Shown piece after piece: positions 1 through 12,444 of a DNA stretch of 64,000 nt (position 1 is the stretch's first letter; each line of letters begins with the position of its first letter). A program made the translations under genes and the position numbers. The stretch is taken from NCBI GenBank assembly GCA_023055355.1, contig JALJCS010000028.1, positions 7,874,418 to 7,938,417 of the forward strand, written 5' to 3'. The notes under the pieces were generated by a model. It did no database searches and was not told the origin of the DNA. It saw only the letters and a list, made by a program, of their open reading frames with translations. Source of the stretch: Agelaius tricolor (Eukaryota > Chordata > Aves > Passeriformes > Icteridae).

Positions 1-2780
1 CTGACAGTTCCTTGGCCATGGCTAGGGAGTTTTGTGTGCTCTGCACATGTTTGCAAGGTGTGTGTGATGATTGGGTCCTGCATGTACAGGGACACACGGC
101 TGGCAGGGTGTGCTCCCGCTGCCCGGGTGCCTGGAACCCTCTGGCACACCATGGGCACTGGCAGGGCTCTCTGTGCCAGAGGGGACCAAGTGGAGCTGCC
201 TCAGAGAGCAGCAGCCAGGCAAAGTTGCTCCTTTGCTGAGCCGAGGCTGCCAGAAGAGGGGAGGGAATGTGTGCTGCTGGAAAAGCATCTGTGCCTTCAC
301 TCCAGGTCATTTTCGGATCTGGCATGTTCCTTTCCTCCTCCAGTTTAATTGCAAAAGTTGCTCTGTTTTCTTTCTGAACAAGAGAAATCAGTTTAAGCAC
401 ATTATGAAGTAAAACAGATATTTGCTCACAAAGCTTTTGTGAATGCAGAGTATTATTTTCATAGGAAAATGCAAAAAAGATTTTGATAAAAGGGCTTGTC
501 ATACTGCTGAACAGCAATCCAACATCTGGGCAGAAAATCTCCAAGTTCCACTGTTGGTTTGGAAAGATGGGGTTGGTTTTTCCTTGCAAAAAGTAGAAAA
601 GAACCAGGTCTGTCAGTAAGGGGATTTTACCTTTAATGCAGTTTTGCACACTGTGATCCCAGCACTCGTTTCTCACCCCATCTCAGGGCTGTGCACACAT
701 CTGAGCAGGTGTCAAATCATCAGATGTGGAGGGGGCAAACTTCTACAAAATACCTTTAAAGAATACCTTTTCAACTATCTTTGGTATCTTTGGCTTTCTG
801 TAAATGTTGTAAAAACATTAACCAAAATATAAAATTGCCAACTCTTCCTTTTACCCGGTGCCTGAGTGCATTTGGTGTTTTCCCTTCAAATCCATAGACA
901 CAGGTCCAGTTCCTGCACCCATGAGAATCTCAGCTTTCATTGTTTGTTTGGGAGGACTTTTTTTAGTTTTTAATCACATTTCTCTCTCTTCTGATTACCA
1001 AGGGAAAAAAAAAAAAAAGAGAGAATGCAAACATGAACCATAATGGCTCAAAAATGAAATTAAAAGACCTTGCTTTCCATTATTATTTTTCAAATCCCAT
1101 TTTTCAGCCAGTAATGTCAGGGATCAGAGCAGTGATTTTAGGTTTTTTTTCATAGCAGTTTTTCTGGAAGTGTGAGGTGGTGGTGGCCAGCCCCTCCTAA
1201 CCTGCACATCTTTGGTGAATATTTGAACAAAGCCTGGCCTGGCACTACTTTTGGGTAGTTCCTCTCACTGTTCAGACTCCTCTAGTGAGGAACATCGGTG
1301 GTTTAATTGAATCATTCTTTACAAAAGACCGTGAATATCAATGATGGAGGAGGGTGGAGACACATGAATATGATGTTGGAAATTTTGCATTGAAATGTAT
1401 TTGATGGAAAACAGCCTTCTGACCAAGTGAAATGCACAGAGCATGGGGGTAAACATACATGTAGTACTTTGTCAGCCCTTTTGTGAAAACATTGCATTTC
1501 TTCATGATAAAGACTACATGGAAGAAAATTCTCAACTAGCAGCTTATTTTCCTCAAGATATTTGTCAGGAAAAAAGAACAACCTTTTCTGTCCAGAATTC
1601 TATCAGAATTTTACTTGGGCAAATCTAAGGAAATGAGTGAGATGTAGTGGCCTCCCTGGAGGCCAAATGCAAGGGGCAAGGAAGCCCATGCATATCCCTG
1701 TCCCACTGAATTCCCAGAGACAACTCTGCCAGGGCTCGGATATGCCAGAAGAGGCAGAACAAGGACATTTTCTAGGGGATGAGAGTTACTCCCAATGGGA
1801 AAGTGGTACAGAAAAAGTGGAAAACCTTTTGTGCTTCTGCACTTTATATTGTGCAAGCTTTAGAGTCCCAAACTCACAGAGGAAGAAGCTGGTGAACAAT
1901 TTGCAGTTTCTTTGCTACCCCTTGGCAAGAGTAACACAGCCAGTCCCAGGAAATTGCAAGTTGTGAGCTGGGCTCCAAAAATGTGAGATCATCCTGGAGG
2001 TTAGGAGATGCAGTAGGGAAATGCCGAAGGGTATGACATTCTTGGACTTGCATTCTGAGTCCTTCAGCCTTTCTGGGCTTTCTGCAGAATTAGCCTCGGC
2101 AAGGGGGAGGAGGTGGGCAGGGAGGTCTGACCAGAATCCGCCCCTCTTGGCATCTCTGAGGCTTTTTATACCAGTTGCTTAAGGGCAAAGAGCCAGATCC
2201 TGAGCCAGCATTGGTGTCAGCAGGGCCTCTGTGATTCACACACACTCGGGCTCTCCTCCCAGTGTCAGGGAAACTCTTTTGAGGAATTTGGTTGCAAATT
2301 CAAGCATGGCTTGGCTGGGACAGAGTGTCTGTGTTATGGGAGGGACCTCTTGGCTCTGGGGCTTGTTGTCGTTTGGCAGGCTCAACCTATAGCAACCAGC
2401 CTGGGGGGATAGCACAGACTTCTCAAATCCTCCACTTGGGCTTTTCCTCCATTTCCACTCTTCTCCAGGTACCTCCAGAGCCTAGCAAGCCCTGGAGGTG
2501 AGGGAATCAGGTACTATTCCCACATATACCGGGTCTCTTGGCCATCACTTGGAGCATTGCTGTGTGCATGTTTCTGTGTGTCACACTTATTTTTTTTGCT
2601 AGGGTCCCCTGCTTCATCATTATCTTAATCAGTGTTGTGTTAAGTTTCATGCTTCCTTTGACCTTTATTTTTGGCCTGGTTATGCTGTTTATATGCCTCT
2701 GACACTTGTCCCCTGGTGCTATTGCCAGGGAAACTCAGCACTGAGGCCTTTCCCTTTTCCCCCACCCCCTTGTCCCTTTC
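1..2780. other. Non-coding stretch, no gene seen
   Basis: No open frame here has recognisable protein character. The longest are about 110 codons, overlap one another in several frames and show no family motif. The stretch is somewhat AT-richer than the rest, notably around 340-600, 740-840 and 1000-1110, with a 12-14 base A run near 1004-1018. A short perfect palindrome with 7-base arms lies at 1649-1664. It could be intron or intergenic DNA. Confidence 0.7.
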
Positions 2781-2784
2781 TGTT

Positions 2785-2841
2785 TAATTTTTTTTCTTTT
2801 TTTTTCCTTTTTTTTTCTTTTTTTTTTTTTTTTTTCTTTTA
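2785..2841. repeat. Polypyrimidine (T-rich) low-complexity tract
   Basis: The tract is almost pure T with single C interruptions, including an unbroken T run of about 18 bases. It lies about 90 bases before the CpG-rich block at 2930-3250. It could be a simple repeat or the tail of an unrecognised retroposon on the minus strand, but no retroposon body could be seen next to it. Confidence 0.8.
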
Positions 2842-2929
2842 ACATGGTTTTCCTAAAAAGTTTTTTAATCAATCAAATTTGAGGCAGAAAATAGGCTTGG
2901 TCACGCCTGGTCCTTGGGTCGTGTGACAC

Positions 2930-3255
2930 TCACTCAGGGTCCTGACAGCTCCTCAAAGGGGGCACCCGGGCTGGGGAGGGGGGCAGCAGCGCGTTTCCCC
3001 AGGAAAGAGCCCGTTTCCATGGCACTGCCCCCACCTCTCCGCCATCCGCCAGCCCGACGTGGGCCTGAGGCTCCTCAAAAGGGGCGTTGGGAAGCGGGCG
3101 TGTGTGCGGGGCCGGGAACAAACGGAGGCGCGGGGGCGGCGGCGGCGGGGGCCGCGCCGACAGCTGCCGGCTTCTCTGCTCCGGAGCTCGTGGGGAGCCA
3201 GCGGGAGCGGCGGCCTCGGAGCCAGGGCCCCAGCCCAATCTGCATAATCAGGGGC
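2930..3255. promoter_or_regulatory. CpG-rich block (small CpG island)
   Basis: The block is rich in G, C and undepleted CpG, including a run of CGG triplets near 3137-3150. It ends sharply at an AT-richer patch (3235-3300). Such blocks in birds usually mark promoters or poised developmental enhancers. No TATA box or convincing exon follows. The overlapping open frames on both strands (for example 2914-3264 plus and 2930-3238 minus) are explained by composition. Confidence 0.5.
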
Positions 3256-3305
3256 TTTTCATAAATGCCCCATTTTTCATCGCCATCGAAGACATTTGCT
3301 CAGGG
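3235..3305. promoter_or_regulatory. AT-richer patch at edge of CpG block
   Basis: This short patch contains a TGCATAAT motif and two CATAAA-like motifs directly against the CpG block. The abrupt change in composition resembles other regulatory-looking islands in the window. Function and conservation are not visible from this sequence alone. Confidence 0.25.
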
Positions 3306-6300
3306 AGAGCCGGTAACCCTGGCATGGAGGGACAGCGCCCAGCGCTTCCCAGTCCCGCTGCGCGCCCCTGGTTGTGCCTCCTCACTTGCTCCGCTCTCCT
3401 ACACCCTCGTCCTCCTGTGCCCTGTCTCTGCAGGCAGGCAGGTGCCCGAGCCCCTGTCAGATGCAGCTCATGCTGCTCTGGCCGTGGCGGGCCCTGCTGG
3501 GGCCGGCATGGAGGAGTGTGGAGCCACCCTCGTGGCTGTGTCACTGCCAGCTCCCACCTTGGCCCAGCATGTGCCACGGCGTCCTGGGCACTCTCGCTTT
3601 TTCCTTGGGTCCTTCCTGATTCCCTCAGCTTTGCCTCTCCCCACCCTGCCCTAGGAAACCACTTGCCCTTCTGCTCATTCGTCCAAGGCTGTGCACCGGG
3701 ATTTTAAAACCCTTTTCTTTGCCCCCAGCCCCTTTCTTGAGCTTTCTTCTCTCATTCTTCTCCCTCCTGTCCTTCTTTTCCCCACGCCCTTTCCAGTTCT
3801 TCATTTGTGCAGGGTCTTTTGCTTTCTCTCTTTTTTATAATTAATGATTAGCTTTAATTGGTTTGCTTAGGCAGCCTGACAGCAAATTAGCAGGAGCCAG
3901 CCCAGGGCTGCCGAATGCCAAGTTTGGGGACTGCTATGCTTTACAGATGCTGTGGCAGGAGATGAACTGCTTGGGATCCCCCCTTGGCACTGCCCTCCTG
4001 CTCTGCTGGGCTGTGCTGTAGCTGTGCTGCGAGCTGGGGCTCCGGGGCCTTCCCTGGTCCTTGGTGCCATCTGTGCTGGGAAGCTGGGACTGGCAGTGGA
4101 TGCTGTTCCTGGTCCTCTGTCCCTTGCCTGGCTCCAGCACTCCCAAAGTGTCCAGTGGGCACTGAGCTGCAGGGTTACCTCTGCAATGGTCTGTGTCCCT
4201 TGCCTCCTGCCCAGTGCTGGTTTTCCTCCTTTTTGCATCACCACCTTTATGGAGCTGGGCTCTGCTCAGCAGGTTTGAGCAGAGGGCAGGGGTTAAGAGG
4301 CAGGGCAGGATCTGCCGGGGAGCACTGTCCAAGGGGACTCTCCAGCCCAGCAAAGCAGGTTACTCTACCCAGTGCTAAAGGCAGGTAATGGGGACAGGGT
4401 GTGGAGAGAGGGGGGCTTTGCTCTTTTCCTCCTTTGCAGTGATTTCCCTTTGCTTTGCTTTTCTTTTCTTTGCCTTTTTTATAGCTCCCATTTTTCTTTT
4501 TTATGAGAGAGAAACTGCAGGGTTCTCCCAGGGCTGGGAAGAGCGCTTGGTCCCAGGCTGCTCCCAGCCAGATGGAGGGGAAAAGAAGGGGGGCAGTGGG
4601 CCCATAATCCTGGGAGGAGAGTTTTCCTAGTTAAAGAGGATTGGGGATAGAGTCTAGGACATTTCAGCATGCTGTTTTATGAAGAAGGGGCAGACCATGA
4701 CCTATTTGGGATGCTTGTGAATTTTCAACACAAAACTTTGCTGGGAGCACTGGCAGCTGTTTAGCCCTACAACTGGGGATGGAGTTGGTTTGTGCTGCAC
4801 TGCTGGTGTTGCCTTGTAATAGCAGCCAAAAAAGGGAGAAATGGGAAACAACGTGAGCTTCCCTCTCCTTCAGCCCAGGCCTTTTCAGCCGAGCAGTCCC
4901 AGATTGGCAGGAGACAATAGCTGGGTGAGGCTGCTCAACTGGATCTATAGAGCACCCAGAATATTCCAACCCTCTGCAAAACCAGGAAGGTTTGTTGGGC
5001 TGGTGACAGCAGGGTACGTTCCTTGTCCCCAGGAATCCTGGACTCTCTCAGTTGTCCTTGCTTCAGGTGTTAAATGGGTGATTTGCCCTTACTGGACACC
5101 ACTCCAACCCTCTAACTGAGTGTTAATATCTACAAATGCCTTTTTATGGGATCCAGAGCACATACATAAGTGAAATCAGAGGGATGTGCTGTCTTCCTGG
5201 GATTTCTGTCATGGAGGAACAGCCTTTTTGTCAGTCACAGAGGTCCCTGCTGCATTCCAGATTCATGAAAGATGGAAGCCAGCGCAAACACGTCTGCTCT
5301 CGGATCTGCGTGTTGCTCAGCTGTGAGTGTACTGGCAAACACCATGCTGTGCTACCTTGCTGCAGCCTGGCCTCCTTCCCAAAGATTGGTATGATTATAG
5401 CTCACTCAGGTGACAACACTGATAACGCATGTAGAGACTGGAGCTGGCAGGTCTCCTGTGGGGCTCAGAGGTTTCAGTTGCAGGGCTCCCTCCTCTGCCC
5501 CTGCCCTGCCCAGGACATATGGCTGATGGCACTCCCCCACAGCTCTCGTGTCCCTTCCCAGTCCTGATGACACTCTCAGAGTCCCGCACATTGCTTTGCC
5601 AATGTGTTTTGGACCTTAGCTGAGCTTTGGGTTTCTGCACAGCAAGTCTAGGGGATGAGTTTTCCTATCCTGAGGGAGGAGGGGGAGGGATGAGGAGAAG
5701 TGTGGGAAAAATATTTGCTAGAAAAGTCATTGAGACCTTGCTGCCCATTTCACTTTTAGGTGGTCTTGGTTTATTCCCACAGCAGACGTCTCTGCAATAG
5801 CAGAAGATATATTTGATTTGTGGCAAAACTTCCATGTTCTGTGCACTTGGATAGTTTCCTTTTTCATACCCCACCCCCTCTGAGGTGGTGTTTTAAGACC
5901 CTTTTCACTTTCCTGTTTGCATCTCACTGCCCTTCAGTGAACCACCTCCTCTGCTTGCTTTGCAGTCTATCAGATTTATTGCTGTTGCTGTACTGATCGA
6001 GACCTTTTCAAAACTTGGTAGTGCCACTGGAGTGTCAGGCACTGCACAAGGTTGAAGGGAGGCACAGCTTCCTCTCCAGGAGGGTGGCCATCCCTCTCCC
6101 TACTGTCAGAGCTGTCTCTTTCCATCTGATTTTAGCGATGTGGGTGCCAGGATTCACCCTCTCCCTTGGCAGCTTAGGGGCTCCATGATAGTTGTGTAGT
6201 TCTTGACAGTTGAAGAGCAGCTGAGGGTCACCAGCTGTTTCACTGTAGAGCTGCAGGCAGGAAACTGAGGCATGGATTTGAAGGTGTCTGAAGATGTCCT

Positions 6301-6620
6301 CAAAGCTCATGAAGTGACCCACTGAGGGGTTATCCCACCTGTGCTCCAAGGTTCTCATCACAACCCATCCCACAGGCTGCCAACGCAACCCATCATTGCA
6401 AAGGAAACAAGGGGAGCACGTGATGCCTCCTGTCCTGCCTTGCTGTGCCTTTGGCTTGTCTTGCTGCCCTTCCTTTCCTCTCCTTCCTCTGGCACTCGCT
6501 GCTCCCAGCACATGCCCTGACTCCTGCCTGGACAGCCTGAGCTGGCTCCTTTAAGGCAGGCACGCCAGGGGACTGCACGCGGTGCCAGCCTTCGCTGTGA
6601 GTGCCTCTCGCGCTTCCCCC
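3306..6620. other. Non-coding stretch, little structure
   Basis: No gene is recognisable. Composition is mixed and fairly GC-rich, with C/T-rich segments at 3360-3440 and 3700-3850. The patch at 3828-3895 is AT-rich and contains a TAATTAATGATTAG homeodomain-type cluster, so it may be a small regulatory island. Open frames of up to about 158 codons lie on both strands, overlap one another and show no domain. Confidence 0.65.
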
Positions 6621-6624
6621 TTGG

Positions 6625-6905
6625 AAAGTTTCCTGCCCAATTGTTATGTGCGATCCGATCTGAAAGTTGCTCTCTAAGCTTCTTGTCACATTTTGACTTA
6701 ATGAAGTGCAACTGGAGTGGGAATTGGGGTTCATCACGCCAGTCTCACTGCGCTCCCTTGTTGTCAGAAAACAGGGGCGGTTGGGGACCGTAATGCAACG
6801 CTGCAAGTCGTTATCATTCCGGTCAGTCTGTTTAACACAAAATTAAACAAAGAACTAATTAGTGCCTCATGAATTAATAAATGCGCAGTTGCTGGGTAGG
6901 AAGGG
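6625..6905. promoter_or_regulatory. AT-rich regulatory-like island
   Basis: This segment is clearly AT-richer and less repetitive than its flanks. Near 6843-6892 it packs a SOX-type AACAAAG site, TAATTAG and ATTAATAAATGCG motifs. Such an island in GC-rich DNA is typical of vertebrate conserved enhancers. The function is inferred from composition and motifs only. Confidence 0.4.
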
Positions 6906-6971
6906 GAGGAAGGAAAAAAGGTTGTTGAAGGAAAGATACTGAAAAAGTCGAATTAGGATGTTGTGTCAAGG

Positions 6972-6984
6972 GGAAAAAAAAAAA
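6972..6984. repeat. A run
   Basis: This is a short homopolymer of about 12 A preceded by GGGG. It has no retroposon body upstream and is listed as a simple repeat only. Confidence 0.6.
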
Positions 6985-7130
6985 ACTGAGTCCACTTTGG
7001 CGAAGAGTTTGGATCCATTGGTTTCCTTGAAATAAGCTCCCCTCCTCCTCCTCCTGCATCCTGCATGTCTGCTCTGGAGAGTGATGAACGACAGGCACAG
7101 GGAAGAAGCAGCCTTTCAGTGTTTCTTCAG

Positions 7131-7452
7131 GGAGGCTTGCAAGAAAGATAGGGACAAACTTTTTAGCATGGCCTATAGTGATTGGACAAGTGGTGATGAT
7201 TTTAAACTAAAAGAGGCACAATTTAGCCGAGATATAAGGAAGAAAATTGTTATGGTGAGGGTAGTGAGACCCTGGCACAGGTTGCTCAGTGAAGCATGTT
7301 TCTGCACCATCCCTGGAAGTGTTCAAGGCCAGGTTGGATGGAGCTTGGAGCAAACCAGTCTAGTGCAAAGTGTCCCTGCCTGTGGCAGGGGAGTTGGACT
7401 ATATGACCTTTAAAGGTCCCTTCCAACCCAAACCGTTATAGGACTTTATGAT
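7131..7452 (+). mobile_element. CR1 LINE, 3' end fragment
   Basis: This is a truncated chicken repeat 1 (CR1) retrotransposon in sense orientation. It begins in the end of ORF2 (reading like GCAAGAAAGATAGGGACAAA) and runs through the conserved 3' UTR, with the landmarks CAGGTTGCTCAGTGAAGC, GTTCAAGGCCAGGTTGGATG and GGTCCCTTCCAACCCAAACC. It ends in short ATG-AT tail copies near 7436-7452. 5' truncation to a few hundred bases is usual for CR1. The open frame at 7081-7413 lies mostly inside the element and is not a gene. This is the clearest evidence for an avian or reptilian source. Confidence 0.95.
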
Positions 7453-7915
7453 ATTCCAATGATGTTCCCTAGATGCTGCATCTAGGGTCCAGTACCCAAA
7501 TACTTAGCCAAAGCAGATGTGGGAACCAAGAGGTACGGGGTAGAAGCCCATCATTGGAAAGGAGGGAGACTTCAAAGATGCTCATGGTGAGCAAGTCTCC
7601 TCTCTTTGTCTGAAGGCTTTTTCCTGCGGAAGCCACAGTTGGCACAGTAACAGTGTGTAATCTCAGATTAGCCATGTCCCAGCAGCCCTGCCCCTGGTCC
7701 TTGTCCTCTCGGGCCCCTTCCCACACGGAGGGAGGGAGCAGAGCTGGCCGGGGCACGGCAGGGCTGGCCGTGGGGCTGTGCCGGTGCCCGCCCGGCCGTC
7801 CCCACAGGTGCTGTGCCCTGCCACGCTGCCAGGGAGCGGGCTGGGCTCTGGCACATTGTCAGGCAGGGAAGCAGAGCTGGGGGAGGGAAGAGTCCATCCT
7901 TAAGAGGACATGTCA
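7453..7915. other. Non-coding, GC-rich toward the end
   Basis: Nothing recognisable is present. The part at about 7730-7860 is G/C-rich with several CpGs but is too short and weak to be called a CpG island. Open frames on both strands are compositional. Confidence 0.6.
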
Positions 7916-8096
7916 AGTACAATTAGCGTTATCTGTCTAAATATGTACTGGGAACACAGAATACAAGAGGAGGCCTGGCTGGCTTTAATGGAGACATATG
8001 CAAGGTCATATTGCCTCATACAATCCCCCAATCTGATTTGGGGATTACACATTCTAAGTAAATTGGCGTTATTCCTCTTGCATCATTGATAAGCTG
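7916..8096. promoter_or_regulatory. AT-rich island with hairpin and GGATTA core
   Basis: This segment has a unique-looking AT-rich sequence. It contains an imperfect inverted repeat (arms 8022-8031 and 8038-8046) whose arms carry AATCC/GGATT, the core bound by OTX/PITX-class homeodomains. It is flanked by an A run (8117-8131). The enhancer role is inferred. Confidence 0.4.
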
Positions 8097-8179
8097 CAGC
8101 CAAAAGAAGAGGAGTAAAAAAAAAAAAAAAACAACAATTAAAAACCCAATCCCAAGAATTGATCGTGCACAGGGGTTAG

Positions 8180-8350
8180 GGAGTGAAGGCAGGAAGGCAG
8201 AGAGTTACAGGCAGAGAGCTTGGGAAGGAGGGAGAGAACAAAAGAGAGGGAAGGAAAAAACAGTGTGACAGTGGCAGAGAAAGCAGTGGAAAGAGCAAGG
8301 AAAAAAGCAAGAACAAAGGGAAGGAAAGGGTGAAAGAAGGGATGCCAGAA
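8180..8350. repeat. Purine-rich tract
   Basis: About 170 bases on the plus strand are almost entirely A and G in GGAA/GAGA patterns, with few pyrimidines. The bias removes stop codons from the complementary strand and explains the open frames at 8138-8385 minus. Confidence 0.7.
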
Positions 8351-9104
8351 GGACCGAGGGTGCCAGGGTGGGAAAAGCACCTCAAATCAGGGAGCTGTCA
8401 CTCCAGCCATGCCCTCAGCCATTTTAGCATCAGGATTTGAGTGGGAAAGGAAGGAGCCAGGCTCCTTCCTTTAGGTGGAGATTATGCACCTTCCTCACCC
8501 GAGGGGCTCTGTCCTCCTGTCCATGCATCCATCTGGGATATTTCACCAGCTCCTTCCTGCTCTGGGTCCCAGCCAACATATGGCATCTATCTTTGGCAGT
8601 GGCAGAGTATAAGTGACAGGAGGAGGCTGTCCACATGCACAGAGTGCCAGGGCCCTGGAACACAGGGGTGAGCCACAGCAGCAGCATGGAGTCCCCTGAG
8701 TCCCTCTCACTTTTGTCCTACAAGGGGCTCGAGAGGGTCTCAGAAGGGCTGAGTCTCTGCTGCACCTGGAGAGGGGAACGTGAGGGGAGCCAGTGTGTGG
8801 CACGGACAGCTGGGGGTCCTGCACTCAGCCATAAGCACACTGGGCAGGACCTTGGGGCAGTTTGTCCTCCTGCTGCCACCCTGTGCAGCTGTGAGAGCTG
8901 CTTTGGCAGGGCTGCAAAACAGAGGCTGCAGGAATGGGCCAGGCCCCCTTGCCACTGTGCATGAAGCTGCCTTGTGCTCCTGGCCACCTCCCAGCTCTGG
9001 GAGAGGGAAGACCCTGTCGGGCTGCAGAGCAGCCTTCCCCCAGCCGTGAGCTCTCCTCCCACCCTGCCTGTGCAGAATAACCCCCTCCAGAAGTCTCATG
9101 GCAC
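8351..9104. other. Non-coding stretch
   Basis: No recognisable gene or repeat. Several mutually overlapping frames of 80-127 codons occur on both strands without any family signature. Confidence 0.6.
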
Positions 9105-9200
9105 GGCTTTTATGCTCTGTCACATTTTTGGAACATATGGTTTTAAATAATTCAATTTACTTTTCGTGTATTTTGCTGTGACTTTTTTTTCCCCTGTCCC
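9105..9200. promoter_or_regulatory. Short AT-rich island
   Basis: This compact AT-rich stretch carries a TTTAAATAATTCAATTTAC cluster followed by a T run and a CCCC block. It resembles the other islands in composition. The functional inference is weak. Confidence 0.3.
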
Positions 9201-11030
9201 TTTTCTCCTTCGTCCTCACTCTCTGCATTCTCCTGGGTGGAAAATACACAGATGAGTGGGTGAGGGGGTTCAGTGGCACGGGACCCAGTCTTGCACCCCG
9301 TCATCTTGTGCCCCACAAGGTGTGCAAGGGAGGCCTCACCATTAGCACACAGGGGAACCTCTGGGAAAGGCGGGTCAGCAGAGGAAATGTGAAGATTGGG
9401 AAGGGAAAATCTGACATGGAGCAGAAAGCAACCTTAGATGTGTGGGCAAAGTATGGAGCAGACCAGCACAAGGTGTGTCTCCGGTACCTGGGGAGCAGGA
9501 TTCAGGCCAGTAATGGCTGCTCTCTATGTGAAATTATTCCCGACCCTCATTAGGAACCTCTTTCGTAGAGAAGTGTGTGGGGTACAGCCAGGAGCAGGAA
9601 AGCATTTTGTTCCCTTGTGGAGTCTGAATGTCCCATGCTGGACCATGTTCTTATGCAGCTTTTTTGAGTCTTGGCTTTTACTCAGGTGTGCCCTTTGTGT
9701 TAACTGGACCCTTTCTTTTCTCACTCCAGAATGAAGTGAATTTAGAGCTAAAAACGAGGCAAGAAACGAGGCCTTGAAATCTCCGAAAGGTAGGAGAGAC
9801 TTCAGACTGCAATGGGTATGTCACTATGCCCTCCTGGGTTCTCTTTTCCTCTGTGTGTCTCTCACACTTACAGCCTGCTCACTGTGGCCATGTCTGCACT
9901 AGACCTTCTGGGGTTGGACTGTTGTTACTCATGAAGAGAGATGGAAACAGAAGAAGGTCAAGTGCAGACATGGCATATGTGTGTCCTAATCCTGTCTTTG
10001 TCTTTGTACAGCAGTTGTTGTGGGCACCTGGTTTTGTCACTGAAGGTTTTCCTCAATATCTTCTCTACTGCCTCTATCTTTACAGCTAAAAAAGTGTAAG
10101 GATTTTGGTGAAAGGGAACTGCTTTATCTTCATGCATGTGTGATGGATGAGATGGATATAAGGTCCTTTCACTGAACAGGATGCAGTCTCCATCTACTGT
10201 GAAGTTTTGCTGAGCTCAGTTCACATAATTCAGATGGTGATGTGCATGTTCTCCTCCTCTTCTGGCACATTTTTATCTATTCAGACTGCAGAACCATGGT
10301 GGTAGTGTGGAAGCATTTCCACGTGTCCAGCAGAATCAGGGCTTTCCTGGGTTTTCCCTTTACCTAGACCCTCATGGTCTGTCTTAGAAAAAAAAAAGAA
10401 AACAGCTTCACAGTCTTCTAGAGCTTGGAAGGTGACCTGGTCTGTCCCTGGTAAGAGTTAGAAGTCTAGAGCCCAGGGAAATGGAAGATAATATTGTCTC
10501 TTAAAAGCCTTATCTCCGTGTGCTGGGTAAGACACTTGCTATGCCACCTGAGATGATGGTTCCTGAGAAGTCCCTGCTATGCTGCCCCTGGCTCCTCTTC
10601 CTTCCCCTCCATCACCAGGCTCCAAGACAGGTGTGAGGGCAGGAGAGGCCGTGGGGAGGGTGGGAGGTGCTCTGCCCTGTGAGACATCACTGCGAGGTGC
10701 CAGGAGCGCTCCCTGCCGTGTGCGCGCTTAGAGCATCCCTGCAGCAGTGGGGACCCCCAATGCCCAGTTTTGGGGAGCACATGGACTGAGTCCGAACAGC
10801 ATCTGAGGGGCCCAGGCTGGCTGGGGTGGGAGGGGGCCCCAGGCTGGGCCGGGCAGTGTCAGAGGTGACCGGTGGAAGGCCAGTGTTATGTAAATACTGC
10901 TGCTGTAACATGGCAGGCCTGAATGGCCCTATGCATCCATCCATCATTGCTGGGGAACAGAAGCCTCCCTTGGAGCACGGGGGGCCAGCAGTGTGGGGCA
11001 TGCAGACACAGGCAGCATGTGCCCTACTCA
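9201..11030. other. Non-coding stretch
   Basis: No gene is recognisable. There is an A run at about 10388-10398. The minus-strand open frame at 10687-11223 is long (178 codons) but runs through the pyrimidine/purine-skewed segment described next and has no domain. Confidence 0.6.
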
Positions 11031-11039
11031 TAAACTGTT

Positions 11040-11225
11040 TGTTTTCTTTTTGTCTCTCTCGTTTCGGGGCACCCCACCGAGAGCAACTCTCTGTTCTGTC
11101 CTTGCAACCTCTCCCCCAACCTTCCCCCCACCACTTCAGGCCTTCCTTTTCCTCCCTTCTTTCCCCGGCCCTTAAAAAAAATGGAGAGGAAAAAAAGGGG
11201 GGAAAAAAAAGTCCCCAGTTCACAT
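11040..11225. repeat. Pyrimidine-rich then purine-rich low-complexity segment
   Basis: A C/T-rich segment (about 11040-11170) is followed by A runs and GGGG runs (11174-11210). Strand asymmetry of this kind produces long stop-free frames on both sides of the switch. Confidence 0.55.
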
Positions 11226-11429
11226 TGCGGCTTCTTTCTCTGACTTCAAAGGCTCCTCATCATTGTTTGGGATCGGCAGGCAGTGGCCCTGAAAACGTGA
11301 TCACAGCCAGGCACAGTGTAGGTCACCACTGAGCGCCATGCTCCAAGTGCTGAAAGGAACAGGCAGATTCTTCCCTTTTCATGCTTCACAACCCTGGTTA
11401 CAGTGCTCTGCCTCGCCCGTGTGCTCCTC

Positions 11430-11665
11430 GCTGCATGGCTATTCTTGCTCTTTTCTCCTCCTTTTCCTCCCGCCCTCCCTCTCTCTGTTTCTCTCAGGTC
11501 CCTCGTTTCTCCACTCGTTTGCTTTCATCCTGCCCCTCTCTGTGCCCACCATCACACACTTCTCACACTTTCTTCTCTTCTTTCCATTACTTTTCTTTCT
11601 CACTGTCTCCTGCCTGGCACTGCTGCCACTTCTTTCTGTTATATGAATCACTGTTTTATTTCTCC
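11430..11665. repeat. Pyrimidine-rich tract
   Basis: About 230 bases are dominated by C and T. The overlapping plus-strand open frames (11338-11728) arise because stop codons need purines. No microsatellite unit dominates. Confidence 0.6.
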
Positions 11666-11699
11666 CTTTTCCCTCTTCTAAAGGTCAGGTTGGAGGTTG

Positions 11700-12444
11700 A
11701 TTTCCTCATGCTCCCTGTTCCTGTTTAGTAGCAGCCTTCCTCTGACATTTGCCCGCATTTCTGTCTTTCCCTGTGATATCTCACTCACTGTGCCCAAAAC
11801 TACGGCAGTTCTGTAATTTCTGGATTAGTCCTAGACAGCTGGCAGCCCTCCCTGCAAAGGTGTGAGCCCGCTGCTTTCATGTGCATGGGTTTATCCCCCA
11901 AAATTTAGCCTGGCCTTACCTGGGGAGGTAGCACACAGTGCCTACCATCAGTGTCAGCTTGCAGACTTGCTCTTTGGCTTGGCTGGTTAACCTGAAGGAG
12001 TGAGCGTGTGGGGTTAGTGTTGTAGATGGATTTGGAAAGCCAGGCACTGACTTCATATATATCACAGGGAAACATTTAAATCTTGTAGGTCTGACATGGA
12101 ACATGACACTGATGGTAGTGCTGAGGGCAGAGTTAGGCAGGGATAAGGCAGAGAAAAACAGGCCCAGCAGTTTAATGGGCATCCCAGAGCACTTCCTCAG
12201 TGGATTTCAATGAGGGAACAACACTTGGTTGTGCTGAAGCTTGGGCATGTTTGGCAGCACAGTGAGCCACAGCCAGATGGAAACTCCCTGCCTGCAGAAC
12301 ATCCCCCAGCAATATCTGAAGCTTCATTTTGCTGCAGGGGAAGAGCCCAGGACTCTGCGCCCCTCCAGCACCCATCCAAGGAACAGCCGCCCTCTCTTCA
12401 CCCCCAGAAGCAGAGATCATGGTGCTTGTGCCTCTGGTGATTTG
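11700..12444. other. Non-coding stretch
   Basis: Nothing recognisable on either strand. Frames are below 90 codons. Confidence 0.6.

Noticed and set aside
1649..1664. GGCCTCC/GGAGGCC palindrome
   Set aside because: Short palindromes of this size are expected by chance in 64 kb.
7081..7413. 110-codon plus-strand frame
   Set aside because: It lies mostly within a CR1 3' end and its untranslated region.
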